Shown in pieces: positions 15,044-23,315 of a DNA stretch of 64,000 nucleotides. This stretch comes from Streptomyces sp. AC558_RSS880 (GTDB lineage: Bacteria > Actinomycetota > Actinomycetes > Streptomycetales > Streptomycetaceae). Under the pieces are notes generated by a model. The model did no database searches. It had not been told where the DNA came from and saw only the letters and a program-made list of their open reading frames with translations. Positions within the stretch are counted from its first letter, which is position 1. The number at the start of each line of letters is the position of its first letter. The DNA lies in the NCBI RefSeq assembly GCF_019049255.1, contig NZ_JAGMUJ010000003.1, forward strand, positions 62,001-126,000. Direction: 5' to 3'. The position numbers and the translations under genes are program-made.

Positions 15044-16759
15044 GTGGAGGACGTGGGAGACGAGGGCCGGTGGCGGTCGGCGGCCGAGCCGGGTTTCTGG
15101 CGGCAGGTCGTCGGACGGCTGGGCACGGCCCTGATCGTGGTGGACCCCGCCGGACGGATTCTCGCGGTCAACCCGGCCGCCGAGCGCCTGCTGGGCCGTG
15201 CCGCCGCCGCGATGCGCGGGGAGGACGCACACGACCTGCTGCACCGGGACGCGGCCGGCGGCCTGGTCCCCCGGGGACAGTGCCCGCTGCTGCGGTCCCT
15301 GGCCGAGAGGGCCGAGGCACGGGGGGAGGGCGACATCTGTCTGCGCGGTGACGGCCGTCTGACCGCGATCTCCTGGTCCGCTTCTCCCCTGACGGACGAC
15401 GGCGCCTTCAAGGGCATGGCCGTGCTGTTGACCGACGCCGTCGGTGACCGCAGCGCGCGTCGGGAGCGTGCGGCCTATACGCGTGCTCTGGAGGACCTCA
15501 CCGAGCGGCTGACGCTGGTGGCGGAGATCACCGACGTGCTCGGTCAGACACTGGGGATCGACGAGGCCCTCGCCCGGCTGGGCCGCCTGCTGGTTCCCCG
15601 CCTCGCCGGCTGGGCGGCGGTGGACCTGCGGGTCGGTTCCGGACAGGTCCACCGCGTGGCGGTGACGGGTCCCGGGGGCCGCGACGCCGTACAGGAGGAC
15701 TGGTGCGAGCGCCTGCCCGAGGCCGAGACGGCGGCCCGCTCTCCGCTGGTCCACGTGCTGAACGGTGGTGATCCCGTCCTGCAGCGCGAGGCGGACATGA
15801 CCGCACCGACCGGCTCCGCCCTGGCCGCCGTCCACAGCGGCTTCCTGCGGGCGGTGGGCGCGACCTCCACCATCACGGTGCCGCTGGGCTCCGCTCGTCA
15901 GGTCACCGGCGCCCTGACGCTGGTGCGCACCGACCCGGCGTCACCCTTCGACACCGACGACCTGAAAGTGGTGGGCGACATCGGCCGCCGGGTCGGCCTG
16001 GTCATCGACAACGCCCGCCGGTTCGGCCGCCAGCGTGCCGTCGCCGAGGCCATGCAGCACAACCTGCTCGCCCCGCTGCCCCGGCACGGCCGTCTGCGAC
16101 TGGCCGCCCGCTACCAGCCCGCCCCGGCCGGCTCCCAGGTCGGCGGCGACTGGTACGACGCCTTCGAGCTGAAGGACGGCACGCTCGCGCTGGTCATCGG
16201 TGACGTCGTGGGCCACGACCTCACCGCCGCGGCCGGCATGGCACAGCTGCACGGCATCCTGCGGTCACTGGCCTGGGACCACACCGGCCCGCCCGGTGCC
16301 GTCGTCGACCGCCTCGACGACGCCCTGCCCGCCATCACCACCGTCCCCATGGCCACCCTCGTCCTCGCCCTGCTCGAAGGCAGCCCGCGCACCGGCCCGT
16401 GGACGCTGCGGTGGACCAGTGCCGGGCATCCGCCGCCCCTTCTGCTGACTCAGGACGGACAGGCGCAGTACCTCGAAGCCGGGCAGGGACTCCTCCTCGG
16501 CGCCGGTCCGGGCACCGGTGGCAGTCGGCCGAACGCCGCGCAGCCCCTGCCGCCGGGTTCCACCCTGCTGCTCTACACCGACGGCCTGATCGAGATTCCC
16601 GGCAGCGACCTCGACACCGGCCTCGCCCGTCTGCGCCGCCACGCCCTCGCGCTCGCCCACGAACCGCTGGACACGCTGTGCGAGCAACTGCTCGCCCGCA
16701 TGCCGCCCGGCAGCACCGACGACGTGGCCCTGCTCGCCCTGCGGCTGCCGTCGCCGTGA
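15044..16759 (+). CDS. PAS-GAF-SpoIIE-type PP2C serine phosphatase
   Basis: From GTG 15044 (GGAGAGG eight bases upstream) the protein has 571 residues. A PAS domain comes first (GTALIVVDPAGRILAVNPAAERLLGR), then a GAF-like region (EITDVLGQTLGIDEALARLGRLLVPRLAGW...), then a C-terminal PP2C phosphatase of the SpoIIE/RsbU type: GGDWYDAFELKDGTLALVIGDVVGHDL with metal-binding Asp residues, SAGHPPPLLL, LLLYTDGLIE and DDVALLALR. Such phosphatases dephosphorylate anti-anti-sigma factors in Streptomyces stress signalling. No anti-sigma kinase is seen nearby. An upstream in-frame extension to 14747 is possible but lacks a good ribosome-binding site, leaving about 280 bases after nhaA without a clear gene. 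Confidence 0.88.
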   Translation: MEDVGDEGRWRSAAEPGFWRQVVGRLGTALIVVDPAGRILAVNPAAERLLGRAAAAMRGEDAHDLLHRDAAGGLVPRGQCPLLRSLAERAEARGEGDICLRGDGRLTAISWSASPLTDDGAFKGMAVLLTDAVGDRSARRERAAYTRALEDLTERLTLVAEITDVLGQTLGIDEALARLGRLLVPRLAGWAAVDLRVGSGQVHRVAVTGPGGRDAVQEDWCERLPEAETAARSPLVHVLNGGDPVLQREADMTAPTGSALAAVHSGFLRAVGATSTITVPLGSARQVTGALTLVRTDPASPFDTDDLKVVGDIGRRVGLVIDNARRFGRQRAVAEAMQHNLLAPLPRHGRLRLAARYQPAPAGSQVGGDWYDAFELKDGTLALVIGDVVGHDLTAAAGMAQLHGILRSLAWDHTGPPGAVVDRLDDALPAITTVPMATLVLALLEGSPRTGPWTLRWTSAGHPPPLLLTQDGQAQYLEAGQGLLLGAGPGTGGSRPNAAQPLPPGSTLLLYTDGLIEIPGSDLDTGLARLRRHALALAHEPLDTLCEQLLARMPPGSTDDVALLALRLPSP

Positions 16760-16792
16760 GCACCGTGACGGCGCCGGCGCGGGACGTGGCGC

Positions 16793-17470
16793 TCAGGTCT
16801 CGAGAACCAGGACGCGGAACGGACCGAGTGGGGCCGTCCGAGGTGTGTCGCCTTCGACGTACCGCCACCCCCAGGACCGCAGCGCCTCGACGGTCCTGTG
16901 GTCGGAGCTGTTCACCAGCGTGACGGCGACGGCGGCACCGTGGTCGGTGAGCAGCCGTTTCTGCAGTCGCCGGGCGAGGTTCCAGGCACGGTCCTGGTTC
17001 TGCCTGCGTACGCGGGACGGAACGTGGATGCCGGAGATCACGAAGAGGCGTCCGGCGGCGGCGAGCCGGAGCAGCCTCCCCGGAAGGTACCCGTCGAAGC
17101 CCTCCCACCAGGGACCGTCGCCGCGTACGGGAAACCCGTACGCGCAGCCGGTCAGCGCGGTGGTCTCCGCGATCAGCAACTCGAATCCCGGTCGCCGTAC
17201 GTCTGCCGCCAGCCGCCGCAGGAAGGCGCCGCGGGCCTGGTTCCACGCCCAGGGGCCGCCGCCGGACGTCTCCGCGTACAGATCGCCCAGCTCCTGCAGA
17301 TGGTCCTCGATCTGACGCCTGGTCAACGGACGGACGCGTTGCCCCTCGCGGGGCGAAGAGCCGCGCTCCGGACTTGACGGGCCGGGTTTCCGCGTACCGC
17401 GCCGGTCCGGGTCGTCGGGTCGCCCGAGGAACTCTGTGATGGTCGGCGGAACCGGCATGTTCACGGTCAT
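16793..17470 (-). CDS. GNAT-like N-acetyltransferase
   Basis: From ATG 17470 the protein has 225 residues. After a Pro/Arg-rich leader the body reads like a GNAT fold: FELLIAETTALTGCAYGFPV as the central strands, then GRLFVISGIHVPSRVRRQNQDRAWNLARRLQKRLL, where the VPSRVRRQ-x-R segment occupies the acetyl-CoA loop position, and AVAVTLVNSSDHRTVEALRSWGWRYVEGD near the end. The substrate cannot be told. It is convergent with the phosphatase gene 33 bases away. A longer in-frame start at 17710 would enter the inverted repeat and lacks support. Confidence 0.72.
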   Translation of the reverse strand: MTVNMPVPPTITEFLGRPDDPDRRGTRKPGPSSPERGSSPREGQRVRPLTRRQIEDHLQELGDLYAETSGGGPWAWNQARGAFLRRLAADVRRPGFELLIAETTALTGCAYGFPVRGDGPWWEGFDGYLPGRLLRLAAAGRLFVISGIHVPSRVRRQNQDRAWNLARRLQKRLLTDHGAAVAVTLVNSSDHRTVEALRSWGWRYVEGDTPRTAPLGPFRVLVLET

Positions 17471-17552
17471 GAGGCAAACCCTGCCCCGGGCACGGGCGGA
17501 TCCGGCCCGGCGTCGTCGGTCGCCGAGAGCGGCGCCGGTGTCGGACCGGCGC

Positions 17553-17708
17553 GCGACATGCCCTCGGTGCCTTCCACCGTACTCCCGGGGCCTCACCCCT
17601 TGTGGGCCGACGGTGGCCGAGAACGCCGAGGCGGGTACGGCGATGCCGTCCGCTCCGCCGCGGACGAGGGCGCGCGGGAGTACGGTGGACGTACCGAGGG
17701 CATGTCGC
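17553..17708. repeat. Near-perfect 34-35-bp inverted repeat around an 87-bp spacer
   Basis: The left arm (17553-17587) begins GCGACATGCCCTCGGT and ends TCCACCGTACTCCCG. The right arm (17675-17708) is its reverse complement except for a few bases in the middle and a one-base gap. The spacer has no gene. It occupies most of the gene-free stretch 17471-17988. The size recalls the ends of a small miniature element or paired regulator sites; no transposase is nearby. Confidence 0.8.
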
Positions 17709-17988
17709 ACACCGGCTCACGCGCCGGTCTCGTCCTCGGCGAGACACTCCGCCGGAAAGCCCGCGCAACCGCAGGAGTTTCCGGAGACAGGTCAGAGCGA
17801 TGGCCTCGCCCCTCGACACGTCACCCGCCGCCGGCGTGTGGCCGGAGCCCGACCCGCGCAGAGCCGTATTTCTGCTCTTCACCACCGGCCCCGCCACGTC
17901 ACCGCCGCCACACGCACGGGGGACGGCAGACCTACTCCTCCCGAGCGCGTCTCGCGGTCGGCCGACCGTCAGGCAGTGAACGAACGCC

Positions 17989-18315
17989 ATGAACACCGCC
18001 CTCACCATCGCCGCCTTCCTCGTGCTTGTCGCGGGCGGAGCGTACGTGATCCACCGGCTCAACTCGGCGCACGCCGAAAGGGTCGCCATGCGTTCCTACA
18101 GCCGTTTCCGTCCAGGCCGCCAGGCCGCCCCCGACCGCGCCGCCGACACCACCGCGCCGCCCCCACCATCCTCCGCCCCGGCCACCCCGCACGAGCGTCG
18201 TGACCATCGCGACGGCGGTCGGGGACGCTTCCGACCGCGCCGCCGTCGGGACCGGACCACGCACAAGACGCCGACCTCCGCGGGGCATCGAGGCCAAGCC
18301 GCGCGACAGGGCTGA
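17989..18315 (+). CDS. Possible small membrane-anchored protein, 108 aa
   Basis: An N-terminal hydrophobic segment (ALTIAAFLVLVAGGAYVIH) is followed by a basic, Arg/Pro-rich tail with a PPPPSSAP run. This shape is common in small uncharacterised Streptomyces proteins, and the first 45 residues look credible. No clear ribosome-binding site precedes the ATG, and the last 50 residues are low-complexity and could be composition-driven. I know no family for it. Confidence 0.35.
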   Translation: MNTALTIAAFLVLVAGGAYVIHRLNSAHAERVAMRSYSRFRPGRQAAPDRAADTTAPPPPSSAPATPHERRDHRDGGRGRFRPRRRRDRTTHKTPTSAGHRGQAARQG

Positions 18316-18494
18316 GGCCACCATCGCCGTCGTCCCCGAAGTCGCCCGACGGGTGGCGCGCCCGCTGCGCCGGCGCTTCCACTGCGACGAGTACGGAGAA
18401 CCACGGTCCACCACGGTGCGATCCGGGCTGAAGGCATGGGACTTCACACCGCGCACGCGCAGGTCAGACCCCACGCACCCCCGCAAGCGCCGTC

Positions 18495-18538
18495 GCTTCC
18501 CAAGCTGAGAGCGCGAGTTCGACTCTCGTCACCCGCTC
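18495..18538 (+). repeat. tRNA-Gly-like 3' half, copy D
   Basis: Identical to copy A through the loop and stem, with one T-loop change (TTCGACT), but the terminal CCA is lost (CGCTCTTA). The left flank contains GGTCCACCACGGTGCG, a shortened form of the motif beside copies B and C. It closes the longest block (about 8.3 kb). Confidence 0.72.
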
Positions 18539-18543
18539 TTATC

Positions 18544-18573
18544 GAAGCCCCAGGTCAGCGGCCCGGGGCTTCT
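18544..18573 (+). terminator. Hairpin after tRNA fragment D
   Basis: GAAGCCCC pairs with GGGGCTTC through an inner imperfect stem, followed by TGCTTT. Architecture as for the other copies. Confidence 0.65.
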
Positions 18574-18710
18574 GCTTTACCGGGCACGCGGAGGGCACGA
18601 GTTCTCCGCCCCCCGCGACGGCTTCACCGCTTCCGGCGCCGCCGGACGCCACCGACCCGCGGGTTCGCCGCGTTCACCTCGGCCCGACCGCATGCGCGGC
18701 TCGGCGGTCG

Positions 18711-19622
18711 TCAGTCGACGGAGGCCATGAAGTCCAGCATCCTGCGGTTCATCTCCTCCGCGTGGTCGATCTGAGGTCCGTGCCCGGTGCCGGTGATGAT
18801 CTCGGCACGGGCGCCCGGTATCAGGCGTGGAACGCGTTCCCTCTGCCGCTCGGGGTGCAGCAGGAGGCTGCGCTTGCCGAGCACCAGGTAGAGGGGCGTG
18901 CGGATGGTGGACAGTTCCGCCTCGGACAGGGGAAGCGGTGCCGGGCGACGGATGCGGTAGGCGCGGACGGCCGTCCTGATCATCGTGCGCAGCTCGGGCA
19001 TGACCAGGACCGGCTGTTCCAGCCAGGCCGCCAGCCGCGGGCGCAGCGCCTTGGGTGCGAACGTCGCGAAGAGGCCGGCGAAGATCCAGACGAAGAAGCG
19101 CAGCCCCACCTTCTCCAGGCCGCCCGGGTCGAGCAGGGTGACCGAGGCGAGGCGTTCGGGCCTGCGGTGCGCCTGGTTCAGGGCGAGCCAGCCTCCGTAC
19201 GAGGTGCCGACGAGGTGAACGCGTTCGAGCCCGAGCCCGTCGAGCGTCTCGTCCAGCCACTGCGCGGCCCGTTCGGGCTGGTGGATCGGCTCCCGCTGCA
19301 CGCTGCGTCCGGGATCACCCGGGGTGTCGACGGCGTAGACGGGGCGGTCGGCGCTGAGGGCGGGGGTGTTCGGGTACCACATGGCGGAGCAGGAGCCCGC
19401 TCCGTGCACCAGGACGATCGGGGTGCGGGACCGGGCCGCGGGGTCGGTGGGCCCGTAGCGGTACACGTGGGTGGTGCCGAACGAGGTCTCCACGTCCTGT
19501 TCCGCGAGGGCGGGTGCCCCCAACGCGTAGACGGCGTCACACGCGGCGAAGTAGCGGTCGCGCCACGCGTCGCTCACATAGCGGCCGACGTCGGCCTGGG
19601 TGCGGGCAGTGGTCTCGGACAC
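18711..19622 (-). CDS. Alpha/beta-fold hydrolase
   Basis: From GTG 19622, five bases after GGAGG, the protein has 303 residues. The fold's landmarks are clear: oxyanion-loop motif VLVHGAGSCSAMW, nucleophile elbow GTSYGGW with the catalytic Ser near residue 122, and a C-terminal GTGHGPQ with the catalytic His. TPLYLVLGKRSLLLHPE precedes the His and may carry the acid region. It lacks a signal peptide. It is divergent from a TetR gene, with two strong dyads between, so it is probably the regulated target. Substrate is unknown; ester or lactone hydrolysis is the default expectation. Confidence 0.88.
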   Translation of the reverse strand: MSETTARTQADVGRYVSDAWRDRYFAACDAVYALGAPALAEQDVETSFGTTHVYRYGPTDPAARSRTPIVLVHGAGSCSAMWYPNTPALSADRPVYAVDTPGDPGRSVQREPIHQPERAAQWLDETLDGLGLERVHLVGTSYGGWLALNQAHRRPERLASVTLLDPGGLEKVGLRFFVWIFAGLFATFAPKALRPRLAAWLEQPVLVMPELRTMIRTAVRAYRIRRPAPLPLSEAELSTIRTPLYLVLGKRSLLLHPERQRERVPRLIPGARAEIITGTGHGPQIDHAEEMNRRMLDFMASVD

Positions 19623-19650
19623 GGCCACCTCCGGAAGGTCTCGGTTTCGT

Positions 19651-19687
19651 GGTACGAACGTACCACGATGTTGATACGGCTGTATCA
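19651..19687. promoter_or_regulatory. Two operator-like dyads between hydrolase and tetR
   Basis: GGTACG-AA-CGTACC occupies 19651-19664, and TGATAC-GGCT-GTATCA occupies 19672-19687; both have perfect six-base arms. They lie between the divergent starts and are the natural candidates for TetR binding and promoter overlap. Confidence 0.6.
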
Positions 19688-19736
19688 TCAAGAGGCCCTG
19701 CGAGGGCGCAGCGGACGAGGAGCGGAGAACCAGCCG

Positions 19737-20354
19737 ATGCCCAAGCGCGTGGACCATGCGGAACGGCGCACCGAGATGGCGGAGGCGCTCGTCCGGGTCG
19801 CCGGGCGACGCGGGCTGCATGCCGTGGGGATGCGCGATGTGGCAGCCGAGGCAGGCGTGTCACTGCGGCTGGTGCAGTACTACTTCGAGACCAAGGAGAA
19901 GTTGCTGCTCTTCGGACTGGAGCACCTGACCCGGAAGTTCGGGGAGCGGCTCTCCGCCCGCATCCGAGCCGCCGGGGACGCTCCGGGGCCGCGCGCGACG
20001 GTCGAGGCGCTGTTGATGACGGCGCTGCCGACCGACGAGGAGAGCCGCACCTTCCACCACCTCTACACCTCGTACGCCGTTCTGGCCGTGACCGACCGGA
20101 CGCTCGCGGCGCAGCCCTTCATCAGGAACCCTGACGCCGCCGAAGGCGCCGTGGCCGACATCCTCCGGCGGGCACAGGCGGCGGATCTGCTGCGGCCCGG
20201 CGTGGACGCGCAGTTGGCGGCGGCCGGCCTGCTTGCGATGTCCGCGGGGCTCGGCACCAGCATCCTCGCCGGTCAGCGCAGTCCCGAGTCCGCCGCCGCG
20301 GTCCTGGACGACCATCTCGACCGCATCTTCCGCACGGTCGACGCGGCCGGCTGA
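19737..20354 (+). CDS. TetR-family transcriptional regulator
   Basis: A 205-residue protein with the helix-turn-helix GMRDVAAEAGVSLRLVQYYFETKEKLL near residues 30-56; YYF-x-x-K is the family's recognition turn. The C-terminal domain is helical and ends VLDDHLDRIFRTV, in the style of TetR_C_6/BetI-like members. The ATG follows GGAGCGGAGAACC. It is divergent from the alpha/beta hydrolase, which it probably represses. It converges on the next TetR gene. Confidence 0.9.
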   Translation: MPKRVDHAERRTEMAEALVRVAGRRGLHAVGMRDVAAEAGVSLRLVQYYFETKEKLLLFGLEHLTRKFGERLSARIRAAGDAPGPRATVEALLMTALPTDEESRTFHHLYTSYAVLAVTDRTLAAQPFIRNPDAAEGAVADILRRAQAADLLRPGVDAQLAAAGLLAMSAGLGTSILAGQRSPESAAAVLDDHLDRIFRTVDAAG

Positions 20355-20530
20355 CGCAAGAGCCGTTCGCGGTCCTGCTTCCCGGGTGCCCGGTAGCGGC
20401 GGGCGCGTGCGTGGAACGCTTCCTTCGCCCGCGGCGCGCCGTGCGCCTCCGGTGGTCGGGTGGTCGCGTCGAGAGGCTCGTACGGCGCGATCGTCCGGCT
20501 TCCAGCCGCGTCGAGGTCAGGGCGGAGTGG

Positions 20531-21205
20531 TCACGAGCCGCCCCCCTCGCCGTGGCGTCGCGGGTTCTCCTCACCCGACCGGCCGATGTCGACGACGTCG
20601 GCGCCGAAGGCGGCGACGAGCGCCTGCGCGATCAGGCCGGGAAGCTCGGTCCGTCCGTCGTCCTCGGCCCAGCGCACCAGTGCCGTGTGCATGGCGGCCA
20701 GACAGGCGCCGGCCGCCGCTCGGGCGCGGAACGCCGCGTCGGGATCGGTGACATCGTCCCCGAGGGCATCGACGATCGCCTGCTGAAGGGCGTAGTGGTT
20801 GTCCAGGTGCCTGGCGCGCAGGGCAGGCGTCGAGATCATGAGCCGGAGGCGGGCGAGCAGGAACTTCTCACCCGCCGTGGGGTCGTCCGGGCGGCCGCCG
20901 CCGGTCAACGTCGCGGCCGCGTCGACGAGCGCACCGCCGATACGGCGGACCAGAGGCCGCGCGGCGGACGAGGCGGCGATCCGCTCGGCGACGAGCGGGC
21001 CGTTCCGGTCGACGAGCACCAGGTCTTCCTTCGTGGGGAAGTGCCGGTACACGGTCATGGGCGACACGCCTGCGGCTTCGGCGACGTCGGTCACGGTCGT
21101 GGCGTCGTATCCGCGCTCGGTGAACAGTCGCACCGCGAGCGCCTGAATCATGCGCTGCGTCTCCGCTCGCCGTTGTGCTCGCAGTGTTGAGTGGTGGCCC
21201 GCCAT
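20531..21205 (-). CDS. TetR-family transcriptional regulator
   Basis: From ATG 21205 the protein has 224 residues. The helix-turn-helix TTVTDVAEAAGVSPMTVYRHFPTKEDLV is at about residues 36-63. The ligand domain contains an alanine-rich stretch (AFRARAAAGACLAAMHTALVRWAED) typical of TetR regulators of SDR or efflux genes. A 25-base dyad lies immediately upstream, between this gene and the divergent SDR gene, which is the expected autoregulatory arrangement. Confidence 0.9.
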   Translation of the reverse strand: MAGHHSTLRAQRRAETQRMIQALAVRLFTERGYDATTVTDVAEAAGVSPMTVYRHFPTKEDLVLVDRNGPLVAERIAASSAARPLVRRIGGALVDAAATLTGGGRPDDPTAGEKFLLARLRLMISTPALRARHLDNHYALQQAIVDALGDDVTDPDAAFRARAAAGACLAAMHTALVRWAEDDGRTELPGLIAQALVAAFGADVVDIGRSGEENPRRHGEGGGS

Positions 21206-21228
21206 GTGGTAGACCCTACCTGACTGGT

Positions 21229-21253
21229 AGTCACTACCATATTGGTAGTGACT
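21229..21253. promoter_or_regulatory. TetR operator-like dyad between tetR and SDR
   Basis: AGTCACTACCA (21229-21239) and TGGTAGTGACT (21243-21253) are perfect 11-base inverted arms around TAT. An overlapping TGGTAGT-C-ACTACCA dyad starts at 21225. Another TGGTAG half-site lies near 21207. This is the strongest operator in the window. Confidence 0.7.
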
Positions 21254-21274
21254 CACAAGAATGCGGGGTGGGGC

Positions 21275-22054
21275 ATGAACGCGGTGAACGACCTGGCCGG
21301 CGCCGGCAGGACGGCTCTGGTGACCGGTGCGTCGCGCGGCATAGGCCGAGCGATCGCGGTCCGGTTGGCGGCGGACGGGGCCGCGGTCATCGTGCATTTC
21401 GGCGCGGACGAGGTCGGTGCGGCGGCGACGGCCGACGAGATCGAGCGTGCCGGTGGAACCGCGGTCACCGTCCGAGCGGAACTGGGCGTGGAGGACGACG
21501 TCGACACGCTCTTCGCGGGAGTCGAGGCCGCATTGGCCGGACGGCCGCTCGACATCCTCGTCAACAACGCGGCAGCCGCGCCCGCCGGCCCCCTCGGGGC
21601 CACGACGCGCCAGGAGTTCGACCACCTCTTCGCGGTGAACGTGCGAGCGCCGTACTTCATCATCCAGCGAGCACTGGACCTGCTCCCCGACGGTGGCCGC
21701 ATCATCACGATCTCCTCCGTGGCGACCCGGATGGCCAACCCCTCCCAGACCTCCTTCGCCATGACGAAGGGAGCGGTCGAGACGATGAGCATGACCTTGG
21801 CCAACGAGCTCGGAGTACGGGGAATCACGGTGAACGCGGTCGCTCCCGGCGCCACTCGGACCGCGGCCAACGGATCGTTCTTCGAAGCACCGGGCCTGGC
21901 GGAACTCATCGCCGGCACGACGGCGCTCGATCGGCTGGGCAGGCCCGACGATGTCGCCGACGTGGTCGCGTTCCTCGCCTCCGACGCGGCGCGCTGGATC
22001 ACCGGGCAGGTCATCGACGCAAGCGGTGGCCTGTTCCTCGGACCGCGCGTCTGA
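21275..22054 (+). CDS. Short-chain dehydrogenase/reductase with Tyr-to-Phe in the active site
   Basis: A 259-residue Rossmann-fold protein. TGASRGIGRAIA is the NAD(P)-binding TGxxxGxG motif and NNAAAAPAG the structural N-N-A-G region. The catalytic Ser is in ISSVATR. The YxxxK motif reads FAMTK, with Phe at residue 161 (codon 21755-21757) and Lys at 165, so the usual proton-donating Tyr is absent. The C-terminus GQVIDASGGLFLGPRV is normal. The ATG 21275 follows GGGGTGGGG. It is regulated, by inference, by the divergent TetR. The substitution suggests altered or lost catalysis, or a sequence artefact. Confidence 0.88.
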   Translation: MNAVNDLAGAGRTALVTGASRGIGRAIAVRLAADGAAVIVHFGADEVGAAATADEIERAGGTAVTVRAELGVEDDVDTLFAGVEAALAGRPLDILVNNAAAAPAGPLGATTRQEFDHLFAVNVRAPYFIIQRALDLLPDGGRIITISSVATRMANPSQTSFAMTKGAVETMSMTLANELGVRGITVNAVAPGATRTAANGSFFEAPGLAELIAGTTALDRLGRPDDVADVVAFLASDAARWITGQVIDASGGLFLGPRV

Positions 22055-22345
22055 CAGTACGGAGCCGGCCACGACCGGCGGAGGGAGACCGGCGCCGGCA
22101 CCTCGAGGCCGTCTCAGCCGCTTCGCAGTGGCCGCTCACCACAGTGGGCCACGCCGTGGCGCACGGGCTCCACGGTGCAACGCGTAACAGCCCGGACGCC
22201 CGCATCGGACTTGGTCGCATCGGGAGCGCGCCCGCCGTTGTGCCGACGGGAAGTGATCGGCCCCTGTCGGTGGGCGCCGCCACTCGTGTGAGGGCTGTCG
22301 CCGGGTTCCGGCTCGTCGAGCAGGAACCCGGCGGGGTCCGCGGGG
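22055..22345. other. Intergenic region downstream of the SDR gene
   Basis: About 290 bases between convergent ends. I see no gene, strong hairpin or repeat in it. Confidence 0.4.
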
Positions 22346-23047
22346 TCAGCGGACGTCGACGTAATCGCCCGAGGCGGTGGCGGGTGCGGTGGTGGACGTG
22401 CCGGCGAAGGTGTAGCGCCAGTAACCGTCCGTCGACGCCTTCACCGTGGTCTTCAACGCACCGGAGCTGTCAGTGGTGATCGTCTTGACCGTCGTGTAGG
22501 TGGACGTCCCCTTCTTACGGAACTGCAGCTTCACCTTCTGACCGGTGTAGCCGTGGTAACCGCCGCGCGTCTCCCAGTCCGCGCGGGCGAGCTTGCCGGT
22601 GACGGTGAGGGTCTTGCCCTTGGCGACCGGTTCGGGAGCCGCGTTGACTGTCAGCGTCGCGTCCCGCACGACGGAGACCGACTTGGCGGCGTGCAGATCG
22701 ACATGGCCCGTGCGGTCCGCGGACTCGGCCCAGGCGGCCAACTTCCAGGTGCCGGCGAAGGAGTTGCGGCCGAGGGCCCAGCGCGGCTGGATGTAGGCGA
22801 AGTGCGCCTCACAGGTGGAGGTGGTCGCGCTGACCTCGGTGCAGGTCGCCGGCCAGGTGCCGTAGAGGACGGCGTCGGGAGTGTCGTACGAGCCCTTGTA
22901 CAGGTACATGTCCCCGCTCGCGATCCCCGACGGGTCGGTTGCGGTGAACCTCGCCTTGAACTCCTGCAGCGGCGCGTCGGTCAGCTCGACCCGCTTGCCC
23001 CCGTTGACCACGACGTTCGAGATACGGGTCGCCCCCGCCGTCTCGTC
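22346..23047 (-). pseudogene. Secreted Ig-like domain protein, N-terminally truncated
   Basis: The recognisable protein starts [18 protein letters not shown], the usual first residues of a mature secreted Streptomyces protein after an Ala-x-Ala cleavage site, and continues through two beta-sandwich repeats. The second contains [16 protein letters not shown] and [21 protein letters not shown], an Ig-like fold common in Streptomyces cell-surface proteins. No signal peptide precedes it: the frame instead runs back through unrelated sequence and tRNA fragment E to 23263. The break lies about 100 bases from fragment E. I infer that an integration or excision event removed the 5' end. The fold is clear; function is not known. 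Confidence 0.75.
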
Positions 23048-23146
23048 ACCGTGGGGCGCCGGGCCCGCGAACGCCCTGGTGATACGCCTACGGTGGTACA
23101 ACGAATCCGTGCAGATCAGCAGCCATGTGGGTGCCCAAGCTCCGGC

Positions 23147-23192
23147 GCTTCCCGGGCTGAGAGCGCGAGTTCGGTTCTCGTCGCCCGCTCCA
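23147..23192 (+). repeat. tRNA-Gly-like 3' half, copy E
   Basis: Loop and stem diverge slightly from copy A (TTCCCGGGCT, TTCGGTT, CGTCGCCCGC) but end in CCA. The left flank lacks the CGTGCC and GTCGAC motifs. It closes the hydrolase/TetR/SDR block and lies beside the truncated secreted-protein gene. Confidence 0.68.
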
Positions 23193-23197
23193 GGGGG

Positions 23198-23227
23198 AAG
23201 GCCCGGATCACCGACCCGGGCCTTCTT
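23198..23227 (+). terminator. Hairpin after tRNA fragment E
   Basis: AAGGCCCGG pairs with CCGGGCCTT around a short loop, followed by CTTGT. It has the tightest stem of the plus-strand set after copy F. Confidence 0.65.
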
Positions 23228-23315
23228 GTCGTTCATCCTGATCCCCGCCCGCACGCGCCTCACGGGGATGATCCGCCCGGCGGTCTCGCCACCGCTTGTG
23301 CCGGACGCGCGGGTG

